A stretch of DNA of 64,000 nt from NCBI GenBank assembly GCA_028023455.1, contig JAQFVV010000181.1, positions 1,308,001 to 1,372,000 on the forward strand, written 5' to 3'. Below are positions 13,389 to 24,089 of the stretch, in pieces. Positions within the stretch are counted from its first letter, which is position 1. Each line of letters begins with the position of its first letter. The notes below the pieces were generated by a model. The model ran no database searches. It was not told where the DNA came from and saw only the letters and a list, made by a program, of their open reading frames with translations. The position numbers were made by a program, and so were the translations under genes. The stretch comes from Epiperipatus broadwayi (Eukaryota; Onychophora; Udeonychophora; Euonychophora; Peripatidae).

Positions 13389-13519
13389 CTGACATTTTCA
13401 TTATAAATTTCCATTACACTCACTGAGACACTATACCGCCATTCTTTTTTTTTATCTTCAATTTCTGTAAATAAAGCAGCAAGAGCTCTCTGATTGATAC
13501 CGGGATCAATAGGGGGACC
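13389..13519 (-). CDS. Internal exon of a kinesin-14 (KIFC-type, C-terminal motor) gene
   Basis: Kinesin-14 proteins are microtubule motors whose ATPase head lies at the C-terminus; KIFC members carry cargo or organise microtubules. The exon encodes 43 residues plus two bases of the next codon, beginning GPPIDPGINQRAL and ending VSVMEIYNENV. In the kinesin motor domain this is the stretch just after the Y-T-M segment that follows the P-loop, through the GI-P-R helix to the EIYNE strand. The boundaries are canonical: a TTTTCAG acceptor (AG at 13520-13521) and a CAG/GTAAAT donor (GT at 13387-13388), giving 131 bp, phase 0 at the start and phase 2 at the end. All three features agree with a functional exon under selection. 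The wording around GPP.(N/D)PGINQRAL is closest, from memory, to KIFC3-like proteins rather than kinesin-1, but the subfamily is an inference. No other exon of the gene was recognised, so its introns must be long; earlier exons should lie at higher coordinates or outside the window. Confidence 0.93.
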
Positions 13520-13549
13520 CTGAAAATATACATCATCGTTAAAAAAATA

Positions 13550-14800
13550 AATTAGATTTCTTTGCACATCAGTAGATCAAAGTGAAAAATAATGAATAAA
13601 ATATTAAGAATGTGATTACAGTTTTGTATTTTATTAACATTTGCAATAAATGAAACATAGTAATTTAAAATGAATTCTAATTTAAAAATATTAGCTTAAA
13701 TAAAAATCACAGAGACAATATCAAAAACATAAGAATATCAATGTAACACTAAAATAGAGCTGTATTTTGGAAGAGTGGACTTTATTATATTATACTGATA
13801 AACAATATATATATATATAAAAGGATATTGCATTCTATAAATAAATCAAATAGTGTATAAAATTAAAGTCAAAAAAATTCAGATGGGATAAAAACTAATA
13901 AAAAGATTCAAATTGTCAATAGTAAACCATGAGGTAAATGGTCTAAAGTAGATCAGCATGTCCTCTATAAATGGTGAAAGCTGTATAAGTGTCAGAATTT
14001 CAGTACTCACATCTTTGATACCATCTATTTTAGAAAAAAATATATTGATTATACCCGTTATTAAATAGACTACAGATTATTATATTTTGACTAATCCCAT
14101 ATTAACTTAGGATCTTTATGCTTTAAATAATTATAACTGAATGCCAAATTATTAACCAATGATTGGATATTACTCAAACTGTCAATGAAAAGGTTGTGTA
14201 AAAAAAATAATTCTTAAGCTTATTTGCAGCATTAAAAAAAAAAAATTCAAATGTCACATGACCTACATTCAAACTGCAGATTATAAGAATGGTAAATGGG
14301 TGCATTAATGATTAAATAGTAAAAAAAAAAATCATAAGAACATAAATTCAATACTTTATAGTTCAAAAAATAATAAATAGACTATGGCATTGTTTACAGA
14401 AGCATTTACTGTTAAATAAAAAGTGCTAAGAACATTTGTATGGGCTGCATTTAATTTATAATCATCAAATTCTGAGTAATATTATAAGAAATTCAAATTC
14501 TGTAAAAAAAAAAAAAAACACATCAAGTAAAATATACATCAAAATATTGAGAAAAAATAAAATAAAGGTGGCAGGGAAGGCTTTGTAATTAAGAAACGAC
14601 TATATAAGTTGACAGAGATAGCATATATATACACACACATACAGTAAACAAAAATAGTTTGAAATTCTGTTCACAGATTTTAATAATAAACTTAGCGAAC
14701 AGTAAAATATCAAATACCAAATGAAAACGTTTGTGGAATGAAATTTCCAATGAAGATTTAATGAATATGTTAAAAAAAAAAATTATAATCCAAATTTTTA
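13550..14800. other. A+T-rich sequence, probably intron of the kinesin gene
   Basis: It lies upstream of the kinesin exon on its coding strand. It contains poly-A runs and a small (CA)n at about 14633. A minus-strand open segment at about 13883-14026 is discussed as a weak finding. Confidence 0.5.
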
Positions 14801-14859
14801 ATGTTGACCTTGTACCCTTTGAGACCGAAAACCGCCTGTTTACGCATTAAAAAAAGTTT

Positions 14860-14940
14860 ACAATTTCGACCGCAATAGCGTGCAAACCGTATACGTCACA
14901 GTTACACTTTTTTTTTCTTTCTCTCCGCCATTTTTCTATC
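14860..14940 (+). promoter_or_regulatory. Promoter-like GC-richer patch with CRE-like and YY1-like motifs
   Basis: Within A+T-rich surroundings this patch holds several CpG, a CRE-like TACGTCAC and, about 40 bases on, CCGCCATTTTT, which resembles the YY1 motif often found just downstream of animal transcription starts. A splice-donor-like CCT/GTAAGT follows at about 15171. The promoter role is inferred from motif order alone. Confidence 0.35.
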
Positions 14941-15173
14941 TTTTTGTACGTCTAAAAATTTTTTCTGTGCGATGAAAATTAGATTTTTTATAGCAATTTT
15001 TGTAAAGTACATTATTAAAATTTTGTAATTTTTTTTATCTTTCTAGATTTTATCAACCGATAAAAAAAATATACGGAGAAAACAATTATTTTCGCCGCTA
15101 AACGTAATTACGTTTATAACGAACTTTTCTGTTGATGTGTTTGATTTTGAGGTTTCGTATTCCCCATTACCTG

Positions 15174-16835
15174 TAAGTATTCAACATTCATCATCATCAT
15201 CTCCCACTAATATATAATAATTGCTTGTAATTCCTTTGGGTTATTTATTTTATTTTATTTACTGTTTTTATACATTTCATTGTAGATAAGTTTTTATTCA
15301 TTTTATAGCATACTTTGCTATTATGGTTTGCTATATAATAATGCATAATTTAACTCACTCTTACCCTCATGATATTCCAATAATGAAGTAATTATTTTTT
15401 ACATGCATAACTTAGAATTTACTACGTTTTTATTCATTTCATTGTAGATAACTTTTTATTCATTTTATAGCATACTTTGCAGATAACTTTTTATTCATTT
15501 GATAGCATACTTTGCTATTATGGTTTGCTATGTAATAATGCATAATTTAGCTCACTCTTACCCTCATGATATTCCAATAATGTAGTAATTATTTTTTACA
15601 TGCATAACTTAGAATTTACTACATTTTTATTCGTTTCATTATAGATAACTTTTTATTTATTTGATAGCATACTTTGCTATTATGGTTTGCTATGTAATAA
15701 TGCATAATTTAGCTCACTCTTACCCTCATGATATTCCAATAATGTAGTAATTATTTTTTACATGCATAACTTAGAATTTACTACGTTTTTATTCATTTCA
15801 TTGTAGATAACTTTTTATTCATTTTATAGCATACTTTGCAGATAACTTTTTATTCATTTGATAGCATACTTTGCTATTATGGTTTGCTATGTAATAATGC
15901 ATAATTTAGCTCACTCTTACCCTCATGATATTCCAATAATGTAGTAATTATTTTTTACATGCATAACTTAGAATTTACTACATTTTTATTCGTTTCATTA
16001 TAGATAACTTTTTATTTATTTGATAGCATACTTTGCTATTATGGTTTGCTATGTAATAATGCATAATTTAGCTCACTCTTACCCTCATGATATTCCAATA
16101 ATGTAGTAATTATTTTTTACATGCATAACTTAGAATTTACTACATTTTTATTCGTTTCATTATAGATAACTTTTTATTTATTTGATAGCATACTTTGCTA
16201 TTATGGTTTGCTATGTAATAATGCATAATTTAGCTCACTCTTACCCTCATGATATTCCAATAATGTAGTAATTATTTTTTACATGCATAACTTAGAATTT
16301 ACTACGTTTTTATTCATTTCATTGTAGATAACTTTTTATTCATTTTATAGCATACTTTGCAGATAACTTTTTATTTATTTGATAGCATACTTTGCTATTA
16401 TGGTTTGCTATGTAATAATGCATAATTTAGCTCACCCTTACCAGTTGCTCCACATCATCATCATCAGTTATTTTGAAATTGATTTTGCTCATGCATTTAT
16501 ATTTTCAACAATTTGCAAACTGTCTTCAAACTATCCACTCTGTTCTGTGAAACTAACAAGGTGAAAAAATCTAAATACCTCACAATGCTGAATCAACAGT
16601 CATCATCATCTCCCACTCATATATAATAATTGCTTGTAATTCCTTTTGATTATTTATTTTATTTTATTTACTATGTTGTTATTCATTTTATTTTAGAAAC
16701 AAATTTTTAAATTATTTATTTGCATATTTGGCAATTATGATCTGCCATGAAATAATGCATAATTTACCTCGCCCCACCCCTGATTTTTCAATAATATAGT
16801 CATTATTTTTTACCCCCATAACTTAGAATTTACTA
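15174..16835 (+). repeat. Tandem array with 162- and 197-bp units, plus a diverged edge copy
   Basis: The landmark CTCACTCTTACC recurs at 15354, 15551, 15713, 15910, 16072, 16234 and 16431 (the last as CTCACCC), giving spacings of 197, 162, 197, 162, 162 and 197. The long unit carries an extra 35-base internal duplication (AGATAACTTTTTATTC...). A block of about 88 bases (TCATCATCATCTCCCACT...) stands before the array (15176) and again after it (about 16590), followed there by a diverged unit. The intervening 16440-16588 is single-copy. The frame at 16379-16564 is array-derived. Confidence 0.95.
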
Positions 16836-16892
16836 AAGTTATTACTGTTATTTTTTTTTTTGATCCTCACTAAAACCTTGCATTTCTAATAG

Positions 16893-17018
16893 ATATCCCG
16901 CATAGAGGGCCTAGAAAAACAACTGCTTGCAAAAATAGAACACATAGAGTGTCAAGCAGAAAAAAAGAAATTGAAATGGTCACCTTTTGCCACATTACAC
17001 CAACAATCTGTAACTCAG
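16893..17018 (+). CDS. Exon-like open segment of unknown product
   Basis: A 126-base segment is bounded by a good acceptor (TTTCTAATAG, AG at 16891-16892) and a good donor (CAG/GTAGGT, GT at 17019-17020). Two of the three frames are open. Frame 1 gives 42 codons starting ISRIEGLEKQLLAKIEH and ending QQSVTQ, with I/L spacing that could form a short coiled coil. Frame 3 gives IPHRGPRKTTACKNRTHR..., which is basic with an AT-hook-like RGPRK. The neighbouring exons are not identified, so the frame is undecided. It sits on the strand opposite to the kinesin exon and inside the tentative piggyBac-like element, so it may be part of a transposon gene or a captured exon. I do not recognise the protein. 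Confidence 0.4.
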
Positions 17019-17663
17019 GTAGGTCATGTTATATATTATTTTTTTCTGCATTTTATGACGAATGTGATGAAGCTGTCTATGAAATTGTCATTTTAGGCTA
17101 TATCTTTCAAAATTGAGAGTTTGTGAACCAATGTAAAAATAAAGATATATAAAATGTGAAAAATCTCCTTTCTTTAATTATTTTTTTGTGGTAATGACTA
17201 TTTTATCAGCTTCATTACATTCTTTCATATTTGCACTTTCTAAAAATGTATATATATTTGTTATTTATTGTAATAAATTAGACATTTCATTTAAAATTGT
17301 ATGTCCTGTAATTTTTTCTGTGAATTCAAAATGGCCGTTCAGGTCACAAGGGGTTAAAGTTATTCTATCAAAAACGCGTGAGATTGGTTCATTTTTAAAC
17401 ATATTTAATCCAGTTTAAGTTTTTGATTCTACAAGATGATTTTATGATCAAAAGGTTTAAGTATTTACTGCATTTATTAAAGCATAATATTAAATTACTT
17501 TTAAATTGATTCTTAAAAACAATTTCATTTTTCTGTTTAATTTTGTTATTTAGCCACTTTGTTCAGATTAATTATCATTAATTAAATTGTATTATCAATT
17601 GTTTAATTTTATTGTGTTTTTCTTTAAACAGATAATTTTGATTTATTAATGTAATCTGAAAAA

Positions 17664-17714
17664 AAACAAGCTCTTATTTAATAAGTGCTATACTTATTAA
17701 ATAAGAGCTTGTTT
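17664..17714. repeat. Perfect 23-bp-arm palindrome with 5-base loop
   Basis: AAACAAGCTCTTATTTAATA... (17664-17686) is followed by the loop GCTAT and its exact complement (17692-17714). No T-run follows that would make it a simple terminator. Confidence 0.97.
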
Positions 17715-17715
17715 G

Positions 17716-17805
17716 AGCTATTGGTGCACTCCCTATATTACATATTTGTAAATACATGCTTTTAAAAGCAAGGTCATGTTACACATGACTTGCTTTATTA
17801 ATTAC
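17716..17805 (+). repeat. Short hairpin-bearing dispersed repeat (family F), copy 1
   Basis: TATTGGTGCACTCCCTATATTA and GACTTGCTTTATTAATTA recur with changes at 24438-24537. A hairpin pairs 17766-17779 (AAGCAAGGTCATGT) with 17783-17795. Confidence 0.75.
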
Positions 17806-18399
17806 TGAATACAATTAATATTGGATATCATACCCAGTCTTTTAAAAATCACCACTCAAACCAACACTCCTAAGATAGGCTAAGAATATGGGATCTAAAT
17901 GTTTCCGAAAGTGCTCAGCCATATAATTCTCTTGAAACTGAGCTTCACTTGTTTGTGTAAATCACAATTTGTATCAATCATTTATTATTATTTTCTCTCT
18001 TCTTTTTACACTCATACATCCCACATAAAATAATGTTAAACAAACATTCACGTGTTTACATAACTACTGACCAAACACAAACATCAAAGTTAAATGTAAA
18101 ACTGACTATTTGGTTATTGTAATACAATTGTTAAGGTAATAATTTAACAATTACCTAATGATAGTTGGTGTGATGTATCTTGTGTATAACTTCTTTAATG
18201 ACTGGCCTTTTTAGAGATTACCAAAACTGACTTAAATGGCATCCTATATTAGTTTTCCCAACACATTTCTCCAAATAGCATACAAAAAAACACTCCACGC
18301 CAAATTTTAAACTTTCTAAACATTTATCACACAATACAATAGACTTATCAGATAAAATAAATAAATATTTACTTATGTACATTCATTGAAAGTTAAACC

Positions 18400-19150
18400 T
18401 AATTTAAAAGGATAAATTTCTTGCAGGATCATACAGTCCATAAATTTCTTGAAATAAAATATCTTGACCATATCTTCTGATAACCTCAACTATTTCATAA
18501 TTCCCAAAACTTCTATTCTTCTTCAATATAATCATTGCTATTTTAATTTCTTCAAATAAAATATCAACTTCACTATTTCAATAATCTTATTGTTAATTTT
18601 TCAGATATTGCACCAGTTTATTTTTTTCATTTTAAAAATTCACTTTTGCTAACGAATAATGATCTATATGATTTCCTCTTAAGATTTATTATTATGATCT
18701 TTTTTATTTCTTTAGAGTTCTTTTTCATCAAGATATCTAATGATCTTTCTCCATCATTGCTCTTCAACTTTTTGGCATTCACTTTTGGTAGATGTTCCCA
18801 ATGTTTACTGTGGAATCCAAATTTAATTAATCTTTTCTGATAAAACAATAAGTTTTCTCTAAAACCTTAATATTTTCAATTTTTGAATCTAGGTTTCTTT
18901 TTTTTTTTTGTCCAATTTATTGCATTTTTTAAAAGTAGTTGATATTTTTCAATCATTTCTACATATGATAACTTGTTCCCAAATCTTTGTTTCTGAAATC
19001 TATAATTTCTAAGCTATTTTGTGAATCTATCTTTACCCTGAAAAAATTATGGTATTGCTGTACTGATGTTGATTATCTTAATATCATGATCCTTGTTTTT
19101 ACATAATTCTATTTTCATGTGTATTTTTTGTAATACATCAGAAACTCTAT
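18400..19150 (-). pseudogene. Degraded non-LTR retrotransposon (LINE) remnant
   Basis: Read on the minus strand, bases about 18610-18410 translate, with frame changes, to VDILFEEIKIAMIILKKN, RSFGNYEIVEVIRRYG and QDILFQEIYGLYDPARN. This fits the reverse-transcriptase N-terminal pattern of LINEs (E-E-I..AI..LKN.K..G.D.I..E..K.G). Upstream on the same strand, the 73-codon frame at 18627-18848 (GFHSKHWEHLPKVNAKKL) and a segment with LLLKNAINWTKKK would fall in the linker between endonuclease and RT. Stops and shifts make it non-functional. The plus-strand frame at 18646-18840 is a shadow. The clade is not determined. Confidence 0.5.
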
Positions 19151-20188
19151 GTTGAAGCTATCATACCATATTCTAAAGTAAATTCTAAGTCTTCTATCAC
19201 ATTCACATCTTTCTCTAAAACATATTTGCTATATTATATTCCCAATTCCATAATCACTTCAGAATTTAGTATTACAACTTATTTCAATAATGATAACAAC
19301 ATTTAAATGAACAATATTCTCAAGAATTAATTAATATCTTTGTGGAAATGTTTTATCTTTTATTTGTACAAACAGTGGACAAATGTGGCTCTGAGAGCTA
19401 TATGCAATTCTTAGTCGAATTATGTGCAGATGCAGCACCTATTGAAATCTGATTTTATTTTTATTATTTCAGAAATTTTAATTGCACAAAAATTTATAAT
19501 TAAATAAAACTTTCCATTTTTATTTATTTCATTCCAAATTACACCATGTGTATATGCACATACCATTTTCAAATATATTGCCAAACTATAGATTAAGACT
19601 ATCTACCGAATCTTATAAAACATTACTACATACATGTATGGAGTGATCACACGTATAATTTATGATTTGTGCAATTTTGTGGTTGTATATTTCAGTGATA
19701 GTTTTCCTATAAGCTAAATCTCCTATTTCATATTTTTCAAAAAATCTGGTTAATTAAACAGCTTTCTAAAAATGTAAATAGGTTAAGAAGACTTTTAATT
19801 GTTTATAATTAGTCATGTTTTTTTTTTAAACAATTATATAAAAAATCTTGAAAATAAAACTGGAAAACATTTGCTTGATTTGAGTTATATTGTTTCTATT
19901 TTTGATAATAAATAATAATAAAAGAGACGTTTAAGAATTATCAGGAAAATAACCAAAAATATAGTCAAAATTGCTTTATTATTTTAAAATTGTTTTATTA
20001 TTTTATTTTAAAAAACCCTGTTTCTTCGACAATTTAATGTGCCATTTACAAACCTTTTAAATTTAAGAATTAATAATTAGACATTTTTATTTAATGAAGT
20101 ATTTATTTGTGTAATTTGTTTGAATTTCAGACTTTGAAATAAATTTACTTACATTTATTGTTAACATGATCTCAAATATATATATATA
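19151..20188. other. A+T-rich stretch, nothing recognised
   Basis: A few GC-richer words near 19375-19440 may be repeat debris. No coding or RNA feature was found. Confidence 0.5.
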
Positions 20189-20359
20189 AAAAAACGAAAA
20201 TAGGAACAAGAAAATGGAAGCTTTCAGAAAGAATGGGTAGAAAAAATTGTTTTTATTTACAATAATGGAAAATTGTTATGACTTATTTGTAAAGTTACAA
20301 TTGCAAATTACAATGTAAGCAATTTATGTTGACATTACAAAGTAAGTCATCCCCATTTT
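20189..20359 (+). pseudogene. BED-type zinc finger remnant of a hAT-family transposase-like protein
   Basis: One frame reads KKRK, stop, EQENGSFQKEWVEKIVFI, YNNGKLL, stop, LICKVTIANYNVSNLC, stop, HYKVSHPHF. The layout FQ..W......F...NGK...CLIC......YN...HY...HP is the N-terminal Cys2His2-like finger of hAT-derived proteins such as GTF2IRD2, ZBED5 and FAM200. One stop replaces the first zinc-binding Cys position (LCLIC to L-stop-LIC). Another is TGA where an Arg CGA is expected, which fits CpG decay. The open frame ends at 20360, and no catalytic domain was seen downstream before the assembly gap. It is a dead fragment. Confidence 0.75.
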
Positions 20360-20873
20360 TAAACTCAATATCCACACAATTCAAAATTGCCTTCCTTTAG
20401 TGCTTCATAGGAGCCCTGTATGCAGCTAACTATTCTGGCTGCTAATTACTGCTAACTACCACAAACTATAATAAAAATCTAGGCAACAACTCTAATCTTT
20501 TCATCAACCCTTTTATAGCTAGATTGGGTGACAAATATACATTAATTAAAAACTGTTACTCATCTTTTCAAAAAAATCACTTTCAATTCTTTCGAAAACA
20601 ATTTTAAAATTTATCAAAAATATAATCTACAAAGATTTTTAAAAATAGATAATAGAAATGTTTACAATTATCAGTTCTATTTTATCATGAAATATGCTTG
20701 TTTTTAATTTCAAAATTAGAATACAATATTAATTAGATCATTTTAACTGTTTAGATTATAATAAAATTTTATTTTAAATCCAAAATTATTTAACTCTTTA
20801 CTTGATTTTATTCCAGAAAAAAATCAGAAAATATCTACAAAATTCCTTTCAACTTTATATATATATGTATATA

Positions 20874-20910
20874 TATATATTTGTTCACACACACACTATG
20901 CTATTGTGTG
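20874..20910 (+). repeat. 37-base sequence at left edge of assembly gap
   Basis: It is identical to 21411-21447 on the other side of the gap, ending CACACTATGCTATTGTGTG. Confidence 0.97.
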
Positions 20911-21410
20911 NNNNNNNNNNNNNNNNNNNNNNNNNNNNNNNNNNNNNNNNNNNNNNNNNNNNNNNNNNNNNNNNNNNNNNNNNNNNNNNNNNNNNNNNNN
21001 NNNNNNNNNNNNNNNNNNNNNNNNNNNNNNNNNNNNNNNNNNNNNNNNNNNNNNNNNNNNNNNNNNNNNNNNNNNNNNNNNNNNNNNNNNNNNNNNNNNN
21101 NNNNNNNNNNNNNNNNNNNNNNNNNNNNNNNNNNNNNNNNNNNNNNNNNNNNNNNNNNNNNNNNNNNNNNNNNNNNNNNNNNNNNNNNNNNNNNNNNNNN
21201 NNNNNNNNNNNNNNNNNNNNNNNNNNNNNNNNNNNNNNNNNNNNNNNNNNNNNNNNNNNNNNNNNNNNNNNNNNNNNNNNNNNNNNNNNNNNNNNNNNNN
21301 NNNNNNNNNNNNNNNNNNNNNNNNNNNNNNNNNNNNNNNNNNNNNNNNNNNNNNNNNNNNNNNNNNNNNNNNNNNNNNNNNNNNNNNNNNNNNNNNNNNN
21401 NNNNNNNNNN
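20911..21410. other. Assembly gap of 500 N
   Basis: It is exactly 500 undetermined bases, which suggests a placeholder length. Open frames running through it are artefacts. Confidence 0.99.
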
Positions 21411-21447
21411 TATATATTTGTTCACACACACACTATGCTATTGTGTG
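21411..21447 (+). repeat. 37-base sequence at right edge of assembly gap
   Basis: Exact duplicate of 20874-20910. Confidence 0.97.
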
Positions 21448-21480
21448 ACATGTAACACAACTATTACAATATATATATAC

Positions 21481-22334
21481 ACCTGGGTCCCTTTTTACAT
21501 GGACTTATTTAACATGATTTTGAAGTTCAAGATTATAATGTAAATTTGTTTAAACATTGTGCGTGTTAATTTTGCATTTTAAATCACATTCTGTTTTTGC
21601 TTTTTAAAAAAGAACATAATCAATTATTAATCATTTAGTGTCCACAAGTTTATTTTTAAAAGGTCAGTAATAGCAGTGGGCACAATTAAATTTGACAATT
21701 AAAAATTAAAATCTGATTTTTAATTATAATTAACAATTTAAAAATTACTTACGGCGACTTGAAATTAATGTGATGTGAAATTTGATTTTTAAACGGAATT
21801 GAAAATTAAAGACAAAAATAAGAATTTAAATTTTAGTTGTTAGTTTCATAAACAATTAATAAAATAATCATCTCAAAGATTAATTACTAATTACATTGTC
21901 ACCAGAAAACCATTGACACAACATGAGTGTGAAGTTGGTGCTGATTTTTTACCAGTTTGCAAACGAACGTGTTTTTCGGCAAATAGCGATAATAATTAAA
22001 ACATGTATAAAAAAATGTAAATTACTGTACTGTAAATTATGCATAAAAATATATTATTTTGAATAAAATTAAATATTATAGTTAAAAAAAGTTTGTCTTG
22101 TATCAATTTTTTTCAAATTTGAAATTTTTTATTAGTCATATTTTATTTCCTTATTTTTTTGTTTTTGCGCGAATTTTAAAGTAATTTTACGTTGGTGCTT
22201 TGCTTTTACACGAATTTTGAAAAATCACAGCCCGCATCCCCCCTTTTTCCATGTAAGTTACGTCTATTTTTGCGCAATTTCGTTTGCGCGTGTTTTCTGA
22301 GGAACCTATTTATCGCGTAAAACGAGACCCAGGT
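21481..22334 (+). mobile_element. Complete family B element with terminal inverted repeats
   Basis: It starts ACCTGGGTCCCTTTTTAC and ends, on the complement, ACCTGGGTCTCGTTTTAC, giving inverted termini matching over roughly 16 of 18 bases. The length is 854 bp and there is no open frame for a transposase, so it is non-autonomous. Flanks are TA-rich and do not allow a target duplication to be called. An inverted second copy is at 8635-9535. The superfamily is not recognised. Confidence 0.85.
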
Positions 22335-24080
22335 ATATATATATAACAACAATAAAATTTGTATTATATTTTATTTCATTTTGTGTGAGAGAAACTCTGC
22401 AATTAATCTTTTTATAAATATATGTGTTAATAATTTTAATTAGAGGTCATATTTACTAATCATAATCTGACAGAGATAGTTTACAAATATACATTGACTG
22501 ATGTTAGGTTGCAATTGTTGAATTAAAATTATTTGTCTTAACTATCTCAATGCGTTAATGTTTACTTTAATAAATTTATATTTTATTATCAATCTAAGTA
22601 TCTGTTGATTAATCAATAGTTGAATATATATCCTATACTACACCATAAAAGAACATAAATCATTAGTTATTAAATTTATTGTTTTTTTGCCTTACAAATT
22701 TTATGAATTCATTATAAATGTAAATCTAAATTATCATAAATTCATTTGTGAATCAACTTTTTATTTATCTATACATTAGTTATAATTTTGTTTGTCTAAG
22801 TGTAGCACTTGTCCATTATATTTTGAACTGCCCAATTATGTAGGGCATAATTGGAGAAAACTACTTGGTTCATAATCTTATCTAATATATTTTGGTCACT
22901 CAAATCTATGAGACACTTGCAAACCTGCCAGCCCTGTTCAATTATAATATTTTCCATTACATTTATGATTACACAAAATCTGTAGGGCATTTAATGAACA
23001 ATCAGTTTTACTTTATCATTAATTTGGTTACCTAAATTTATGGGACATATTGTTGGTAATCAGCTTGTACTTATTATTATATGTATTATTGTTGATGATC
23101 AGCTTTTATTTTCCATTACAACCCTAATTGATATATGAACATACACATAAATTAGTAAAAAGGTAAGTTTGCTTTTCAGCAAAGTGAATACCATGTCTAA
23201 TTTCATTGACTGATCTACTCTTTTAAAAAAATTATAATCACCTATCTGTTATATTAAACTTCCTTCCTCTGGAAAACAAGTTCCATTAAGAGTAGCCATT
23301 ACCCATCAGTACTTCCCCCAGTTTTAAACTTGGTTACATGAAGCAAAGTTCGCCCATCACAGTAGTTATATTTAGAAAAAAAAGTTTTATAATACATCAC
23401 TAAAACTATCTTCTGCTTTACCACTACTATTGATAATATTATTTACAATACCTTGATGAGTAATTTCCAGAACCAACAATTTATCCAGATTATTTTCTAG
23501 TTCCTTCCACTTCAATGTCAGGCAGACGGAACTCTAAATATGGTTGCCTAAAACAGTTGTGTGCAACATTTATACACTTATGAATTTCAGTCAGACTGAA
23601 ATTTTACACAACCCCATTACATCTTATTATAAACATATAAGGATAGTAATAATAAGTTGTTTTCCCATATATGTATCTTTATATTATATTTCAGTACATA
23701 TGATTTGATCGAAGATCTTTGAAAAAATACATATTAACAAATAAAATTATAATACCTTAAAAACACTAATCCTTGATTCTTAGTAGATCTATTGACTTGT
23801 AGCAATTACAACTTTTATAGCTTGTTTAAAAAATGAGTATATTCAAGAATGTAGTTCCACATATATAACATTAGATGGATACTAGTACAAAGAACAAAAC
23901 TCTGAGAGTGAACCAAAAAAATTAGAGCAATATAAATGAAGTGCCATTATGATGTGCTGCTTATACAAATCACATTGGAATATAAAGAAGCAATTCGTTA
24001 AATATAAAAATGGTCAGACACACAATAGGGTGAGCAGTTTTCATGTATTTTTAATAGCATTTAGGTTTTTGTTTTTCAAT
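22335..24080. other. A+T-rich stretch, nothing securely identified
   Basis: The minus frame at 22796-22990 (64 codons) has no convincing family; see the rejected items. Short near-repeats of CAGCTTGTACT/CAGCTTTTATT with TGTTG lie at about 23040-23110. Confidence 0.4.
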
Positions 24081-24089
24081 TAAAAATGT

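Larger units (their letters stand above)
14811..17356. mobile_element. piggyBac-like composite element (tentative)
   Basis: The left end reads CCCTTTGAGACC (from 14815) and the right end, read inward on the minus strand from 17352, reads CCCCTTGTGACC: 10 of 12 bases match. The right end abuts TTAA (17353-17356). The left end abuts TGTA, which could be a decayed TTAA. TTAA targets and CCC-starting inverted repeats are features of the piggyBac superfamily. The interior holds a GC-richer promoter-like start, a tandem array and an exon-like open segment, all on the plus strand. No recognisable piggyBac catalytic domain was seen, so the assignment rests on the ends alone. Confidence 0.4.

Noticed and set aside
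15268-16440. CRISPR-like array of regular repeats
   Set aside because: The units are contiguous 162/197-bp tandem copies without unique spacers, in an animal genome.
18646-18840. Hydrophobic 64-codon plus-strand frame
   Set aside because: It is the shadow of the minus-strand LINE remnant, and its hydrophobicity comes from T-rich complement sequence.
20802-21543. Several open frames of 176-220 codons
   Set aside because: They run through 500 N and consist almost wholly of undetermined residues.
22796-22990. Minus frame with FCVIINVMEN and NWAVQNIMDKC, resembling Pumilio (PUF) repeats
   Set aside because: The spacing between the PUF-like words does not follow the 36-residue repeat, and neighbouring frames do not continue the fold. 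The resemblance is probably chance.
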